Source: Rhizobium favelukesii (GTDB lineage Bacteria > Pseudomonadota > Alphaproteobacteria > Rhizobiales > Rhizobiaceae). From it: a stretch of 64,000 bases of DNA. The notes below the pieces were generated by a model. The model was not told the DNA's origin. It saw nothing but the letters and a program-made list of their open reading frames with translations, and did not search any database. This document shows, piece by piece, positions 26,962-36,285 of this stretch; position 1 is the stretch's first letter; each line of letters opens with the position of its first letter. Position numbers and translations under genes: made by a program. The stretch spans positions 1,178,001 through 1,242,000 of the forward strand of contig NZ_HG916855.1 in the NCBI RefSeq assembly GCF_000577275.2, read 5' to 3'.

Positions 26962-28409
26962 GTTTCAGGAATGTCCGGGTCTGGCGGGTGCTGTCGATAA
27001 ATATCCTGATCCCACAGGATCATGCGAACCGCACCGATGGCATCGGAGAAGGTGAACTCTGTTTTCTTGTACCAGGCGGCGGCATAGGGAAGGACGCCAT
27101 GACCGAGCAGATCGCATGCCCAGAGTGTGACGAGGCTGTAGAGCGCCAGCAGCGACGGGGTCGTGCGCATGATGGCTTTGTCGTTCCACTGCCGTTGGGT
27201 TTCCACGCCAAGATGCGCTCGCGTTTCGGCGAAGGTGACCTCGATCTGCCAGCGCCGAACGAAATAGGCAATGATCTGAGCGGGCTCAAGGTTGACGTTG
27301 GTGCTCATGAACGCCTGGGGTTCACGACGGCCTGATGGATCGCGAACGAGAACCCAGCGAATTGGTCTTGGGGGCGTTCCACGCCGATACCAGAGGCCGG
27401 TTCCTGATGTGACATCAAGGGTTTTGTCGGTTTGCTTGCCGTACCAGGACGATGCGACGATGCGCTGCCACTCGGTCTTTGCGTCTTTGAGGAGCGTTTT
27501 CAGTTTCGGCAATGGCCTGCCTTTTTGCGCCGGTCGCCCGAGCGTATGTTCGTGCCGTTGATCTGGTGGAGCAAAGAGACTGGCATCCAGACGCAACCGC
27601 GTGATGAGAGTGGCCGTGTCGGGAAGAGCCGCAGCCAGTGTATGAACGGCAAAGCTGCTATCGCCGACAAAGATGATTTCGCGGCCCGGCAGCCAGCGGC
27701 AAAGCTGCAAGACGCCTTGCCTTGCCCAATCAGTCAGCAGCTTGTGCTTTCGGCCCTTCTTCTGATCATGGCGCTCAGAGGGACACAGGATCGTCAGCAC
27801 CGGCAGGGCTTTAATACATTTTGCCCATGGGACAGGTGAAAGAACCATGAAGCTCAACCATCTCAAGCCGCTGGCTTTGACAAAGTGGCCATGGCTGGAG
27901 CGCACCGGGTCACGATAAATTCCACGCGCGGCGATGCGTTGGCCCCAACGCCGTTCGATTGTATCATCCATGCCAATCACGACAGGGCCCTCGGGCACGA
28001 GCCGGGCAACAATGATGGACAGCAGACGGGCCGCCAACGTGCGAGGGTTCCAGCGGGCTCGGTTGAGGAGTTGATGATAGGCGGCAAAATTACTTACCTC
28101 CGCGCGTCCGGTGATGCGCAGGCAGGCCGTCACCGTTCGCTTGCCAGGCGAAAGGAGCGCACCCATCACCAGGACCAGCAGATGCTCCCAGCTTGGCGCG
28201 GTAAACCAGAAACGAAACGGCGACAGCCATTTGCGAAGGATGTGGGGGACCGCGTCTCCCGGCTCACGGCTACAATCATGTTGTTCGCTCATCCATTCGT
28301 TCGAATCCGATCAAACGAATGGCGCAAGGCCGGGACCCTGCGGCGAATTGATTCACCCAGGGCTGCTCAGATGCCCCCGAAATCACCACCGATTTTGTAC
28401 AAAGTCGAG
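26896..28409 (-). mobile_element. insertion sequence of about 1.5 kb with 14-bp inverted repeats
   Basis: CTCGACTTTGTACA at 26896-26909 is the exact inverse of TGTACAAAGTCGAG at 28396-28409. A 6-bp direct repeat, ATCAAG, flanks the element at 26890-26895 and 28410-28415. The single gene inside is a DDE transposase on the minus strand, opposite to the host operon. The element disrupts the overlap between iorA and iorB. Confidence 0.88.
26910..28292 (-). CDS. DDE transposase of IS4/IS701-like type
   Basis: The 460-residue protein has the acidic residues of a DDE nuclease in [25 protein letters not shown] and [19 protein letters not shown]; the last is a Y-R-E block like that of IS4-type enzymes. 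The middle ([24 protein letters not shown]) is common in a rhizobial transposase group usually filed under IS701 or unclassified IS4-like elements. The gene is intact and fills the element; its stop lies immediately inside the left inverted repeat. I cannot name the element. Confidence 0.88.
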   Translation of the reverse strand: MSEQHDCSREPGDAVPHILRKWLSPFRFWFTAPSWEHLLVLVMGALLSPGKRTVTACLRITGRAEVSNFAAYHQLLNRARWNPRTLAARLLSIIVARLVPEGPVVIGMDDTIERRWGQRIAARGIYRDPVRSSHGHFVKASGLRWLSFMVLSPVPWAKCIKALPVLTILCPSERHDQKKGRKHKLLTDWARQGVLQLCRWLPGREIIFVGDSSFAVHTLAAALPDTATLITRLRLDASLFAPPDQRHEHTLGRPAQKGRPLPKLKTLLKDAKTEWQRIVASSWYGKQTDKTLDVTSGTGLWYRRGTPPRPIRWVLVRDPSGRREPQAFMSTNVNLEPAQIIAYFVRRWQIEVTFAETRAHLGVETQRQWNDKAIMRTTPSLLALYSLVTLWACDLLGHGVLPYAAAWYKKTEFTFSDAIGAVRMILWDQDIYRQHPPDPDIPETQPSRLKRMTQALCFAA

Positions 28410-28415
28410 ATCAAG
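28410..28415. repeat. target-site duplication, right copy (ATCAAG)
   Basis: This is the right-hand partner of 26890-26895. It supplies the first two codons of the original iorA end (I-K) that continues E-A-R-stop. Confidence 0.8.
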
Positions 28416-28423
28416 GAGGCGAG

Positions 28424-30658
28424 ATGAAAGGCGTAACACTCATGGGAGAGAACGATCTTCCGACCTTTACGCGCAGGCACTTTCTCTTCGGTGGCTCTCT
28501 GTTGATAGGCTTCTCGTTGTCCAATCCCGCAAAGGCTGTGGTCGCGGAAGACAAAATTGCTGCAAGCGGTGCGCTCGACGCCGCGGCAGCCGGCTTCGAC
28601 GGTTTTGTTCCGGACGGATTCATAAGGATCGCCCGCGACGGACGGATCATTTTGGTCGTTCCGAGCGCTGAAATGGGGCAGGGCATCGCAACGACCGAGG
28701 CTATGTTGCTTGCCGAAGAGCTCGAGGTCGGGCTGGATCAGATCGAGGTGGCGCTCGCACCAGCGGATCCGCTGGCATACAATCAGGCTATTCTAAAAGG
28801 GCAGGTCACCGGCGGGTCAACGTCCGTTCGAGCATTCTACACGCCCTTAAGGAAGGCAGGCGCGGCTGCGCGCATGATGCTGATCAATGCTGCCGCCCAA
28901 TCCTGGGGAGTAAACCCGGCGGAGTGTGTAGCGAGCCGAGCTATTGTTTCCCACCAACCCAGCGGCCGACAAGCCGTGTTCGCATCGCTCGTCGATGGTG
29001 CGCGTCAACAGAATATTCCACAGGATATTCCTTTAAAGCCACCGCGCGAATTCAAGGTCATCGGCAAGCCGCTCAAACGGGTCGATACGCCCGAGAAGGC
29101 CACCGGTGCAGCCAAATTCGGTATCGATGCGGCCGTGGAGGGAATGCGGTTTGCAGCCGTGTCCATCTGTCCCACGATAGGTGGGACCGTGAAAACAGTC
29201 GACTCAGCGGCGGCTTTGGCCTCGTGGGGCGTCATTGACGTGATTCAGATCGATGACGCAGTCGCAGTTATCGGCACCAACTATTGGGCAGCCAAGAAGG
29301 GCCTGGACCTTCTTGCGGTGGAGTGGAACGAGGGCTCAAATGCATCGCTTTCATCGGCCGAGCTGATTGACGGCCTGAAAAACGCAACAGCCACGCCTAT
29401 CATCGGAAAGGCGATTGGCGATCCCGATGCCGCCTTAAAAGCGCATAAGCGGATTGATACCGTCTATCAGCTGCCATACCTGGCGCACGCCGCGCTAGAG
29501 CCAATCAATACCACCATCCACGTTCGACCGGACGCCTGTGATGTATGGGTCAGTACGCAGGTTCCGGAGATTGCACGCCAGGTCGTTTCGGAGATCGTCG
29601 GCCTTCCGCTGGAGAAGGTATCGGTTCATCCCCACTTGATCGGCGGCGGTTTCGGTCGACGCCTTGCCGTCGACACCATTCAGCACGCCGCGCGCCTAGG
29701 CAAGCTTGTGAGCTACCCTCTCAAGATAATTTGGACCCGCGAGCAGGATATCATGCACGATCGGTTCAGACCTGCATATTATGATCGGGTCTCTGCAGCC
29801 TTGGCTGAGGACGGCGCGCCTTTGGCTTTCATTCATCGGGTGACCAGTTCCACTGTGCGCCCCTACTACGACCGACAGCTTTGGCCAGCGGAAAAACTTG
29901 ATCCTGATGCGCTCGTCGGCTCCGACAATATGCCATACTCCATTCCACATGCCAGATGGGAATGGGTTCGCCAGGACAGCCCCGTCGCTTTGAACTGGTG
30001 GCGCGGCGTTGGCGAGGGTCACAATGTTTTCGTTGTCGAAAGCTTTATCGATGAACTGTCCGCTTTGGCCGGAAAAGATCCGATTGCCTATCGCCAGGCG
30101 ATGCTATCACAAAACCCCCGAGCTGCAGCAGTCTTGGAAAAAGCCTCGGATGCATCTGAATGGGGAAAGCCGCTCCCTTCGCGAATGGGACGTGGCGTTT
30201 CTCTGCATCAAAGTTTCGGAAGCTTTGCCGCCTTGGTGGTGGAGGTCGAAGTCAGTGAGCAAGGCGTAGTCCTTCTGCGGCGAGCAACAGCCGCTGTTGA
30301 TTGTGGGGTGCCCATCAATCCGGACAGTATCGTCGCGCAAATTCAAGGCGGAACACTGTTCGGTTTGTCAGCGGCCCTCTACAACGGCATCACCTTTGCA
30401 AATGGCCGGGTTCAGCAAAGCAACTTCCACGATTACAGGCAGATCCGTATGAACGAGGTTCCGCCGTTCGAGGTCTTTGTGATGCCGAGCACAGAAAACC
30501 CGGGAGGACTGGGTGAGGTCGGAACTGTTTCCGCACCGGCTGCGCTGACGAACGCGATCTTTGCGGCAACAGGGGTCAGACTTAGATCATTGCCCATAGA
30601 CCGTTCGCTCCTCGTGACAAGCCACGTCGCCGGGCAAACCGACCAGGTGTCACAATGA
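28424..30658 (+). CDS. iorB: molybdopterin-binding large subunit of isoquinoline 1-oxidoreductase-like enzyme
   Basis: The 744-residue protein is a xanthine oxidase-family molybdenum subunit. Near the N-terminus TRRHFLFGGSLL followed by a hydrophobic stretch is a twin-arginine signal, so the enzyme is exported folded, as in IorAB and related aldehyde or heterocycle oxidoreductases. Cofactor motifs visible include EMGQGI, GGSTSVR, GGGFGRR and GGLGEVGTV, the last holding the catalytic glutamate. AAGGAGG precedes the ATG. Its start once overlapped the iorA stop (ATGA) before the insertion sequence moved them apart. The downstream cytochrome c gene overlaps its end. The substrate is probably an N-heterocycle or aldehyde; this is inferred from the family. 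Confidence 0.9.
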   Translation: MKGVTLMGENDLPTFTRRHFLFGGSLLIGFSLSNPAKAVVAEDKIAASGALDAAAAGFDGFVPDGFIRIARDGRIILVVPSAEMGQGIATTEAMLLAEELEVGLDQIEVALAPADPLAYNQAILKGQVTGGSTSVRAFYTPLRKAGAAARMMLINAAAQSWGVNPAECVASRAIVSHQPSGRQAVFASLVDGARQQNIPQDIPLKPPREFKVIGKPLKRVDTPEKATGAAKFGIDAAVEGMRFAAVSICPTIGGTVKTVDSAAALASWGVIDVIQIDDAVAVIGTNYWAAKKGLDLLAVEWNEGSNASLSSAELIDGLKNATATPIIGKAIGDPDAALKAHKRIDTVYQLPYLAHAALEPINTTIHVRPDACDVWVSTQVPEIARQVVSEIVGLPLEKVSVHPHLIGGGFGRRLAVDTIQHAARLGKLVSYPLKIIWTREQDIMHDRFRPAYYDRVSAALAEDGAPLAFIHRVTSSTVRPYYDRQLWPAEKLDPDALVGSDNMPYSIPHARWEWVRQDSPVALNWWRGVGEGHNVFVVESFIDELSALAGKDPIAYRQAMLSQNPRAAAVLEKASDASEWGKPLPSRMGRGVSLHQSFGSFAALVVEVEVSEQGVVLLRRATAAVDCGVPINPDSIVAQIQGGTLFGLSAALYNGITFANGRVQQSNFHDYRQIRMNEVPPFEVFVMPSTENPGGLGEVGTVSAPAALTNAIFAATGVRLRSLPIDRSLLVTSHVAGQTDQVSQ

Positions 30659-31953
30659 TGCTGCGCCGTGTTCTCGCTGTTACTGCCGTGGTTGCCGGAA
30701 TAGGGGTTCTGACCGCTATCTGTTTTTTCTTCTGGCCCCACCGATTGCCCACGGTCTTAGCGACCGCCTCTCAGCCTCAAGGTGAGGACCTCATTGCGCG
30801 CGGAAAATATCTTGTCACCGCATCAGACTGCGAGGCGTGTCATACCGCGCCCGGAGGCAAGCCGTTTGCCGGTGGCCTTGCCTTCAAACTGCCATTTGGG
30901 ACCATTTTTTCGCCGAACCTAACGCCCGACATGCAAGCGGGTCTAGGTAGCTGGAGCGACGCGGAATTCGTTCGCGCCATGCGCTCGGGCGTGGGGAAAC
31001 ATGGAGAGGATCTATATCCCGCATTTCCCTACACCTCGTATGCGTTGATGTCGACCGACGACATTTTGGCAGTAAAAGCATATCTCGGGACCTTGCAGCC
31101 GCAGCGAAATCCGTCGCTGCCTGCGCAGCTTTCCTTCCCATTCAATCAGCGATGGCTCATGAGGGGTTGGAAGCTGCTATTCGTCCCTTGGCATCCGTTT
31201 GAGCGCGACGCCAATAAGGACGATCGGTGGAACAAGGGTGCATATCTGGTGGAGGCGCTCGCACATTGTGGCGAGTGTCACACACCACGCGGTCTCATGT
31301 TCGAAAAGGAGCAAGCGCGAGCACTTTCCGGCGGCGACGTCGATGGTTGGAAAGCGTGGAACATCACATCGGATCGCGAAAATGGAATCGGTGGCTGGAG
31401 CGACCAAGATCTCGTCGCATATCTTTCAAAAGGATATGTTCATAGGCATGGTCCCGCTTCCGGGTCGATGCGCCAAGCCATCGACCTTAGCCTGAGCAGG
31501 CTTCCAAAATCGGATATCGAGGCAATCGTTTCATACCTTCGCACGGTGCGTTCTCTGCCCAGCAGCTATCCCAAGGTGACGGTGAACAATCTGGTGCCAG
31601 CTATTCAGTCAGCTCAGGCTTGGTCTCCTGGACTGAACAAGCAGGACGGGCTCGGATTGCGGATCTTTGAGGGCGCTTGTGCAAGCTGCCACGGCTTTGA
31701 TGGCTCTGGGCAAAACGCGCCATGGGCTTCGCTGGCCGGATCGCATAGCGTGAATGATCCCGCAGGCTCAAATCTGATCCGGCTCATTCTGCAGGGTAGT
31801 TCCGATTCAACCCACAACCCCACAACGACGATGCCAAACTTTGCCGCAGCCTATTCCGATGCTGAGATAGCTGCGGTGGCAAACTACGTGATCAATCACT
31901 TCGCAGGCCGGAACGGGAAAGTGACGCCGAGCGACGTAGCAAAAGCGCGATAA
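30655..31953 (+). CDS. membrane-anchored triheme cytochrome c
   Basis: The 432-residue protein has an N-terminal membrane anchor (residues about 8-27) and three c-type heme sites, CEACH (59-63), CGECH and CASCH, each in a cytochrome c domain. This matches the cytochrome subunit of alcohol, aldehyde or isoquinoline-type dehydrogenases, which takes electrons from the Fe-S subunit in the periplasm and delivers them to quinone or oxidase. Its start overlaps the iorB stop by four bases, so iorA, iorB and this gene form one operon encoding an electron-transferring dehydrogenase complex. Confidence 0.92.
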   Translation: MMLRRVLAVTAVVAGIGVLTAICFFFWPHRLPTVLATASQPQGEDLIARGKYLVTASDCEACHTAPGGKPFAGGLAFKLPFGTIFSPNLTPDMQAGLGSWSDAEFVRAMRSGVGKHGEDLYPAFPYTSYALMSTDDILAVKAYLGTLQPQRNPSLPAQLSFPFNQRWLMRGWKLLFVPWHPFERDANKDDRWNKGAYLVEALAHCGECHTPRGLMFEKEQARALSGGDVDGWKAWNITSDRENGIGGWSDQDLVAYLSKGYVHRHGPASGSMRQAIDLSLSRLPKSDIEAIVSYLRTVRSLPSSYPKVTVNNLVPAIQSAQAWSPGLNKQDGLGLRIFEGACASCHGFDGSGQNAPWASLAGSHSVNDPAGSNLIRLILQGSSDSTHNPTTTMPNFAAAYSDAEIAAVANYVINHFAGRNGKVTPSDVAKAR

Positions 31954-32096
31954 AGAACCACCTTAGTCGTCAGCTCGATCCTAGAACGGCGGGCCTTCAA
32001 AAAGGCGCTCGAATGATTTGACTGACGAGATCGCAACCGTTTTCTGGTGAGGCTGCTGACTTGTTTGGGACACGTGGGTTCCATAGATCGCCTTGC

Positions 32097-32546
32097 CTAA
32101 GAGAGCGCTTTGAGATCGGCGAGGTCGTTCTCGGTATGCTCTCCACTCGCAATCGCGCTCCTTTTAGACGCAACGATCAGTGCTTTCGACATGAACGGTA
32201 GTCGAAGCCCATCGACCTCGATAATTTTTCTTGTCTCAAAGATCTGGTTCAGATCCATCCCGTGAAAATCCGTCAAGATATCGAGACGCCGTCGGCCGTC
32301 CTGAGTTTTGGCACCTGCCTCTTCGAGTGCAGCAATCTTCGTATCGTTGAAACGGATCCAGTTTAGTTGCACATCGATCAAACGTGCGAGGTTAGTGCGC
32401 GTTTGACGGATGAGAATGTCGATGTCCTCTCGCGCCCGCCGATATCCGTGTGCATTGACTGCCGTGCCTCCCACGATGACGAATTCCACGTTGGCATCGA
32501 TCAATGCTTGCAGCAGTTAACGTTCGCTCGCGCTGAGCAATGACAT
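32097..32546 (-). pseudogene. nucleotidyltransferase-fold protein interrupted by a nonsense codon
   Basis: The frame from ATG 32546 reads MSLLSASER, then TAA, then LLQALIDANVEFVIVGG and a nucleotidyltransferase core VGGTAVNAHGYRRAREDIDILI with the G-x-D-x-D-type metal site, ending at 32097. The residues after the stop are exactly those expected to join the N-terminal part, so a single base change appears to have created the stop at codon 10. Re-initiation at TTG 32504 could still give a 135-residue protein that keeps the core. Such MNT/AbiEii-like proteins are often toxin components that nucleotidylate targets; no partner gene is recognised beside it. Confidence 0.72.
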
Positions 32547-33546
32547 CGTAGCGTCACACATCCTTTCTGCAGCCTTTTTGTTGATTTCTAGTAGGAGCTG
32601 ACCCGGCGGATCGCGATATTTCCATCAAGATTTGACCCATATCTGAAACGTCCTCCGCGGGATTTAGGAGAGGGCTCTGGAGTGATCAACGTGGCCTTAC
32701 CGAGTGTAACCCGACGCTGATTTTCGAGAGCATCTATCGGTCCGGGAGATCCGCCGCCCGCCCGATCTGTCCCGGAATACCATCGCAAATAACTGCCCGG
32801 ACAATCTACCGTCTGTTTCGAACGCAAACGCATGTCTGCTTTCCTGGCCACGCTTTCGGGAAGCCGCCAGTCCGCTCCCGGCCCGATGTCAGTCCTTCCG
32901 TTGAAGGCTAAGCAAATTCAGCTTACGCCAAAAAGGGAAACGATTCCCGGTTTGGCGCTACCATTCATATTGCAATGTACAAGTCTCTGTAGGTTCAGGC
33001 CCCCGCAACCAAATCCACGCTACAGTAGCCGAATACTGCGCTCCGGTGCGCTAAGGCACTACGATCGACGGCCACTTCATCCCTGTCATGCCGCTGTTAC
33101 CAGATGTTCGTTTTATGATGTATCACCGAATGGGCGATACCGCGTGTCCCCTCAAGGACCGCTTGGCGGAGCAACTCAATGGGATGGGACGACTGGGGGT
33201 AGACTCGCAGTCACTTCGCCTGTCCGATCTTGTAAAGCCACCTCCCTCTCAGGGCCCGCTGCGGGGTCTCCCTGCAGATGGGGGGTGTGCGGGCGATCGC
33301 ATCGCCGGCCAGGGCTTTCCCCCGCAAACACGTCTTTCTGTAAAACGGAAACACGCCGATCCAACTGTCAGGAATTCCTAGCCGCCAGCAATACCTGCAT
33401 AGGGAGGAAACCCATGGTTGCAGACCTATCAAGCGGGGAGAATCAAAAATCACGCACATGCGCCATAGTCATCAAAATTCATTGCGTGTAATTGTCTTTC
33501 AGGCGATGCTCTTCCTAATGGGTCTCAGGCGCGAGCATCGAAAATC
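32547..33546. other. 1-kb region without supported gene
   Basis: Open frames on both strands (for example 32588-32851 minus and 32832-33491 plus) have unusual composition and no family pattern. The stretch 33180-33310 is rich in short GC inverted repeats, but no clean hairpin and T tract were found. Its position between a broken gene and the Fic gene suggests decayed accessory DNA. Confidence 0.5.
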
Positions 33547-35091
33547 ATGGAACAGGGACAGAAGAAGCCGTTTTCAGGGCCGGTCAGCGTTCTTCACGGC
33601 CGCTGGCTGCCGAAAACGGCTGTCCCGGTCGGTTATGCCGCTCTGATTGACGCCTTCGATCTGGCCGTGCCGATCCCCATCACCCTCGCTGCGATTGGCC
33701 CCCGACATAAGGTCTATCAGGCGGAGGGCTGGAAACTCTATACGCCCCGCCATGAGCCCGAAGCCAGTCTGACCGGCCACCTGACCTTTGCGTTGCGCTA
33801 CGAGGGGCTGGATCTCGCTGTCCTGAAAATGCTCTTTCGCGCGACGGGTCCAGAAGCCGTTGTCGAGATCGTTCGCGCGGCCCCGACCGGGGCCTATGCG
33901 CGACGGCTCTGGTTCCTCTACGAATGGCTGCTCGATCAGCCGCTCGATCTGCCCAACGCCACCCGCGGCACCTATGCCCTTGTCGTCGATCCTGAACAGC
34001 AATGGGCATCGGAGGGTGAGACCTCTTCGCGCCATCGTGTGAAAAACAATCTGCCCGGAACACCTGCCTGGTGTCCGATGATTTTCCGCACGCCGGAGCT
34101 GGACGACTTCGTCGCCCGGAATCTGGGCGAGGAAGCCCGACGCGTGATCGCCGAGGCTCCGGCAGACCTTCTGGCCCGCACCGCCGCCTTCCTCCTGCTC
34201 AAGGACTCGCGATCCAGTTTCCAGATCGAGGGCGAAGACCCGCCCCAGGACCGTATCCAGCGTTGGGGCCAGGTTATTGGCGAGGCGGGGCGCCGCCCAG
34301 TGGACCGCATGGAACTGGAACGATTGCAGCGCATCGTCATTGGGGATGCCCGCTTCGTTCACCTCGGCCTGCGTCAGGAAGGCGGGTTCGTCGGTGAGCA
34401 TGACCGCGTGAGCGGTGCTCCGATCCCCGACCATATCAGCGCCCGGCATGAGGATCTGCCGGACCTGATCGACGGGTTGGCCGCCTTCGATCAGGGGCCG
34501 GCGGCCCGGCATCTCGATCCGGTCCTTGCCGCTGCCGCGCTCGCTTTCGGATTCGTCTATATCCATCCTTTCGAGGACGGAAACGGCCGCCTGCACCGCT
34601 ATCTCATCCATCATGTGCTTGCCGAGCGTGGCTTCAATCCGCCCGGGCTGGTCTTTCCTGTCTCAGCCGTCATCCTCGACCGCATCGATGAGTATCGCCG
34701 CGTACTAGAAAGCTACTCGCGGCGTTTGCTGGCCCATGTCCGCTGGAGGCCGACCGACCGGGGAAATGTCGAGGTGTTGAACGACACCGCGGATTTCTAC
34801 CGCTATTTTGATGCGACGCCGCATGCGGAGTTTCTCTTCCGATGCGTGGCGCGTACGATCGATGTAGATCTGCCGGAGGAGGCCAGGTTCCTGAGAACCT
34901 ATGACGGGTTCAGGGCGGGCCTGTCGCTTATGATCGACATGCCGGATCGTCTGCTCGATCTACTTTTCCGCTTCCTGCGTCAGAATGGCGGGACGCTCTC
35001 GAAGCGGGCGCGGGAGAAGGAATTCGCCGCGCTGACAGAAGACGAGATTGCAAGGATCGAGGCGCTCTACGCGGAACAGCGGCACGATTGA
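33547..35091 (+). CDS. Fic-family protein with N-terminal inhibitory motif
   Basis: The 514-residue protein has the full Fic motif HPFEDGNGRLHR starting at residue 340, with the catalytic histidine and phosphate-binding glycine/arginine present. Fic enzymes usually transfer AMP from ATP to hydroxyl side chains of target proteins. An autoinhibitory S-x-x-x-E-G motif (S224, E228, G229) lies before the Fic domain, as in class II Fic proteins, where the glutamate blocks productive ATP binding. The N-terminal 200 residues contain a HipA-like look (GPVSVLHGRWLPKTAVPVGYA, FALRYEGLDLAVL), which I note without proof. No antitoxin gene is adjacent, consistent with self-inhibition. The target is unknown. 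Confidence 0.88.
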   Translation: MEQGQKKPFSGPVSVLHGRWLPKTAVPVGYAALIDAFDLAVPIPITLAAIGPRHKVYQAEGWKLYTPRHEPEASLTGHLTFALRYEGLDLAVLKMLFRATGPEAVVEIVRAAPTGAYARRLWFLYEWLLDQPLDLPNATRGTYALVVDPEQQWASEGETSSRHRVKNNLPGTPAWCPMIFRTPELDDFVARNLGEEARRVIAEAPADLLARTAAFLLLKDSRSSFQIEGEDPPQDRIQRWGQVIGEAGRRPVDRMELERLQRIVIGDARFVHLGLRQEGGFVGEHDRVSGAPIPDHISARHEDLPDLIDGLAAFDQGPAARHLDPVLAAAALAFGFVYIHPFEDGNGRLHRYLIHHVLAERGFNPPGLVFPVSAVILDRIDEYRRVLESYSRRLLAHVRWRPTDRGNVEVLNDTADFYRYFDATPHAEFLFRCVARTIDVDLPEEARFLRTYDGFRAGLSLMIDMPDRLLDLLFRFLRQNGGTLSKRAREKEFAALTEDEIARIEALYAEQRHD

Positions 35092-35195
35092 CGCCCTCCG
35101 AACCTCCAAGAGCGGCTGTATCGCTGCTAAATGGTGAGATGCGCTCTGAAATGCGTTGATAAACAAGGGAGTTTTCGCGTCTCAAGCCTGCAACC

Positions 35196-35226
35196 ATTAT
35201 TACTTGCGGCGAGCGCAAGTAATAAT
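35196..35226. terminator. perfect 13-bp inverted repeat between convergent genes
   Basis: ATTATTACTTGCG (35196-35208) and CGCAAGTAATAAT (35214-35226) are perfectly complementary around a five-base loop. It lies between the ends of the rightward Fic gene (35091) and the leftward iminopeptidase gene (35305). With AT-rich bases at the foot of the stem on both sides it could serve as a two-way terminator; a protein-binding site is the alternative. Confidence 0.55.
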
Positions 35227-35304
35227 TAAATCCTGCCCGCAATCAAAACAGCCGAAAACGCACACGACGCGCTTTTTGCGGGGGGCGGCAAAATCTTCGG
35301 CGCT

Positions 35305-36219
35305 TCAATCGAAGCGCGAAAGGAAGCTGGACACCTTTCCCAAGCAGAGCGCCTTTTCTTCGACATGCGGCATGTGACTCGAGTTTTCGAATAGCACCCA
35401 CTCGCATCCCCTGATCTTGTCGACATAGGGCCTCACAACGAGCGGTGTGGCCTCGTCGTATTTGCCTGAAATCAGGAGGGTAGGGGCTTCTATGAGATGC
35501 AGACGGTCTTCGATCGTCCAGTCCTTCATCGTGCCAATGACGTGGAATTCGGTCGGCCCGTTCATGTTGCGGTAGACGGTATTGTCCTCGTCCATGATGG
35601 CGAAGGTGCGCGCGACTTCGGGAGGCCATGGCGAAACGCGGCAGACATGGCGGTCGTAGAAGACCCGCGATGCGGTGATATATTCAGGATCGGTGATCGT
35701 ACCGGCCTTCTCATGCTTCAAGAGCGTGTCCTGCACATCCTGCGGCAGCCCCTTGCGCAGACGGTTTGCTTCCGCAACCCAGGTGTGCATGTTGGCCGGC
35801 GAATTGGCGATGACGAGCGCCTTCAGCCCCTTCGGCCGTCGCACGGCGTGCTCGGCGCCGAGCATGCCGCCCCAGGACTGGCCGAGGAAGGCATGGCGAT
35901 CCTGAATGCCCAGGTGGTTCAGGAGCGCGTCCAATTCTTCGAGGAAAAGATCAGGGGTCCAGAAGTCCGGCCCTTTTTCCGGCATTCGGGTGGAATTGCC
36001 ATTGCCGAGCTGGTCGTAGTGAATGAGCGGCCGTCCGTCGATCTCGGTGATGCCCTTGAAGCTGTCGACGTAGTCGTGCGTGCAGCCGGGACCGCCATGG
36101 GCGACAACGAGCGGCAACTTGCAGCTGTCGAGCGACCCGGTGACGCGATACCAGGTTCGGTATTCGCGAAAGGGCAGGAAGGCTTCCTTCGACGCAATTG
36201 CGTTCACGTGCTTCTCCAT
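35305..36219 (-). CDS. pip: proline iminopeptidase-family hydrolase (S33), LuxR-solo associated
   Basis: The 304-residue alpha/beta hydrolase has the S33 oxyanion motif [11 protein letters not shown], the nucleophile elbow GQSWGGMLG, an aspartate in SGKYDEATP and a histidine in [10 protein letters not shown], completing the triad. Proline iminopeptidases release N-terminal proline or related residues; close relatives act on amino acid amides. The ATG at 36219 is used because the conserved N-terminus starts there; its ribosome-binding site is weak. It lies 53 bp downstream of the LuxR-type gene in the same direction and has a lux-box-like dyad immediately upstream at 36270-36285. This pip-luxR arrangement is the hallmark of plant-responsive LuxR solos. 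Confidence 0.9.
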   Translation of the reverse strand: MEKHVNAIASKEAFLPFREYRTWYRVTGSLDSCKLPLVVAHGGPGCTHDYVDSFKGITEIDGRPLIHYDQLGNGNSTRMPEKGPDFWTPDLFLEELDALLNHLGIQDRHAFLGQSWGGMLGAEHAVRRPKGLKALVIANSPANMHTWVAEANRLRKGLPQDVQDTLLKHEKAGTITDPEYITASRVFYDRHVCRVSPWPPEVARTFAIMDEDNTVYRNMNGPTEFHVIGTMKDWTIEDRLHLIEAPTLLISGKYDEATPLVVRPYVDKIRGCEWVLFENSSHMPHVEEKALCLGKVSSFLSRFD

Positions 36220-36269
36220 GTCATGGCGATCGATGGAAAAGCATAACGCGGCTGAAAGAGGCGTGGCAG

Positions 36270-36285
36270 CTATCACAAGTTATAG
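36270..36285 (-). promoter_or_regulatory. lux-box-like dyad upstream of the first iminopeptidase gene
   Basis: CTATCACAAGTTATAG is an imperfect 16-bp palindrome (CTAT...ATAG) that overlaps the last codons and stop of the LuxR-type gene and ends 51 bp before the iminopeptidase start. Its partner at 37084-37099 has the same arms and near-identical flanks. By analogy with other pip promoters it is a candidate binding site for the LuxR solo. Confidence 0.6.

Noticed and set aside
32832..33491. Plus-strand frame of 219 codons in the 1-kb gap
   Set aside because: Odd composition, no recognisable fold or good ribosome-binding site; kept as unassigned DNA.
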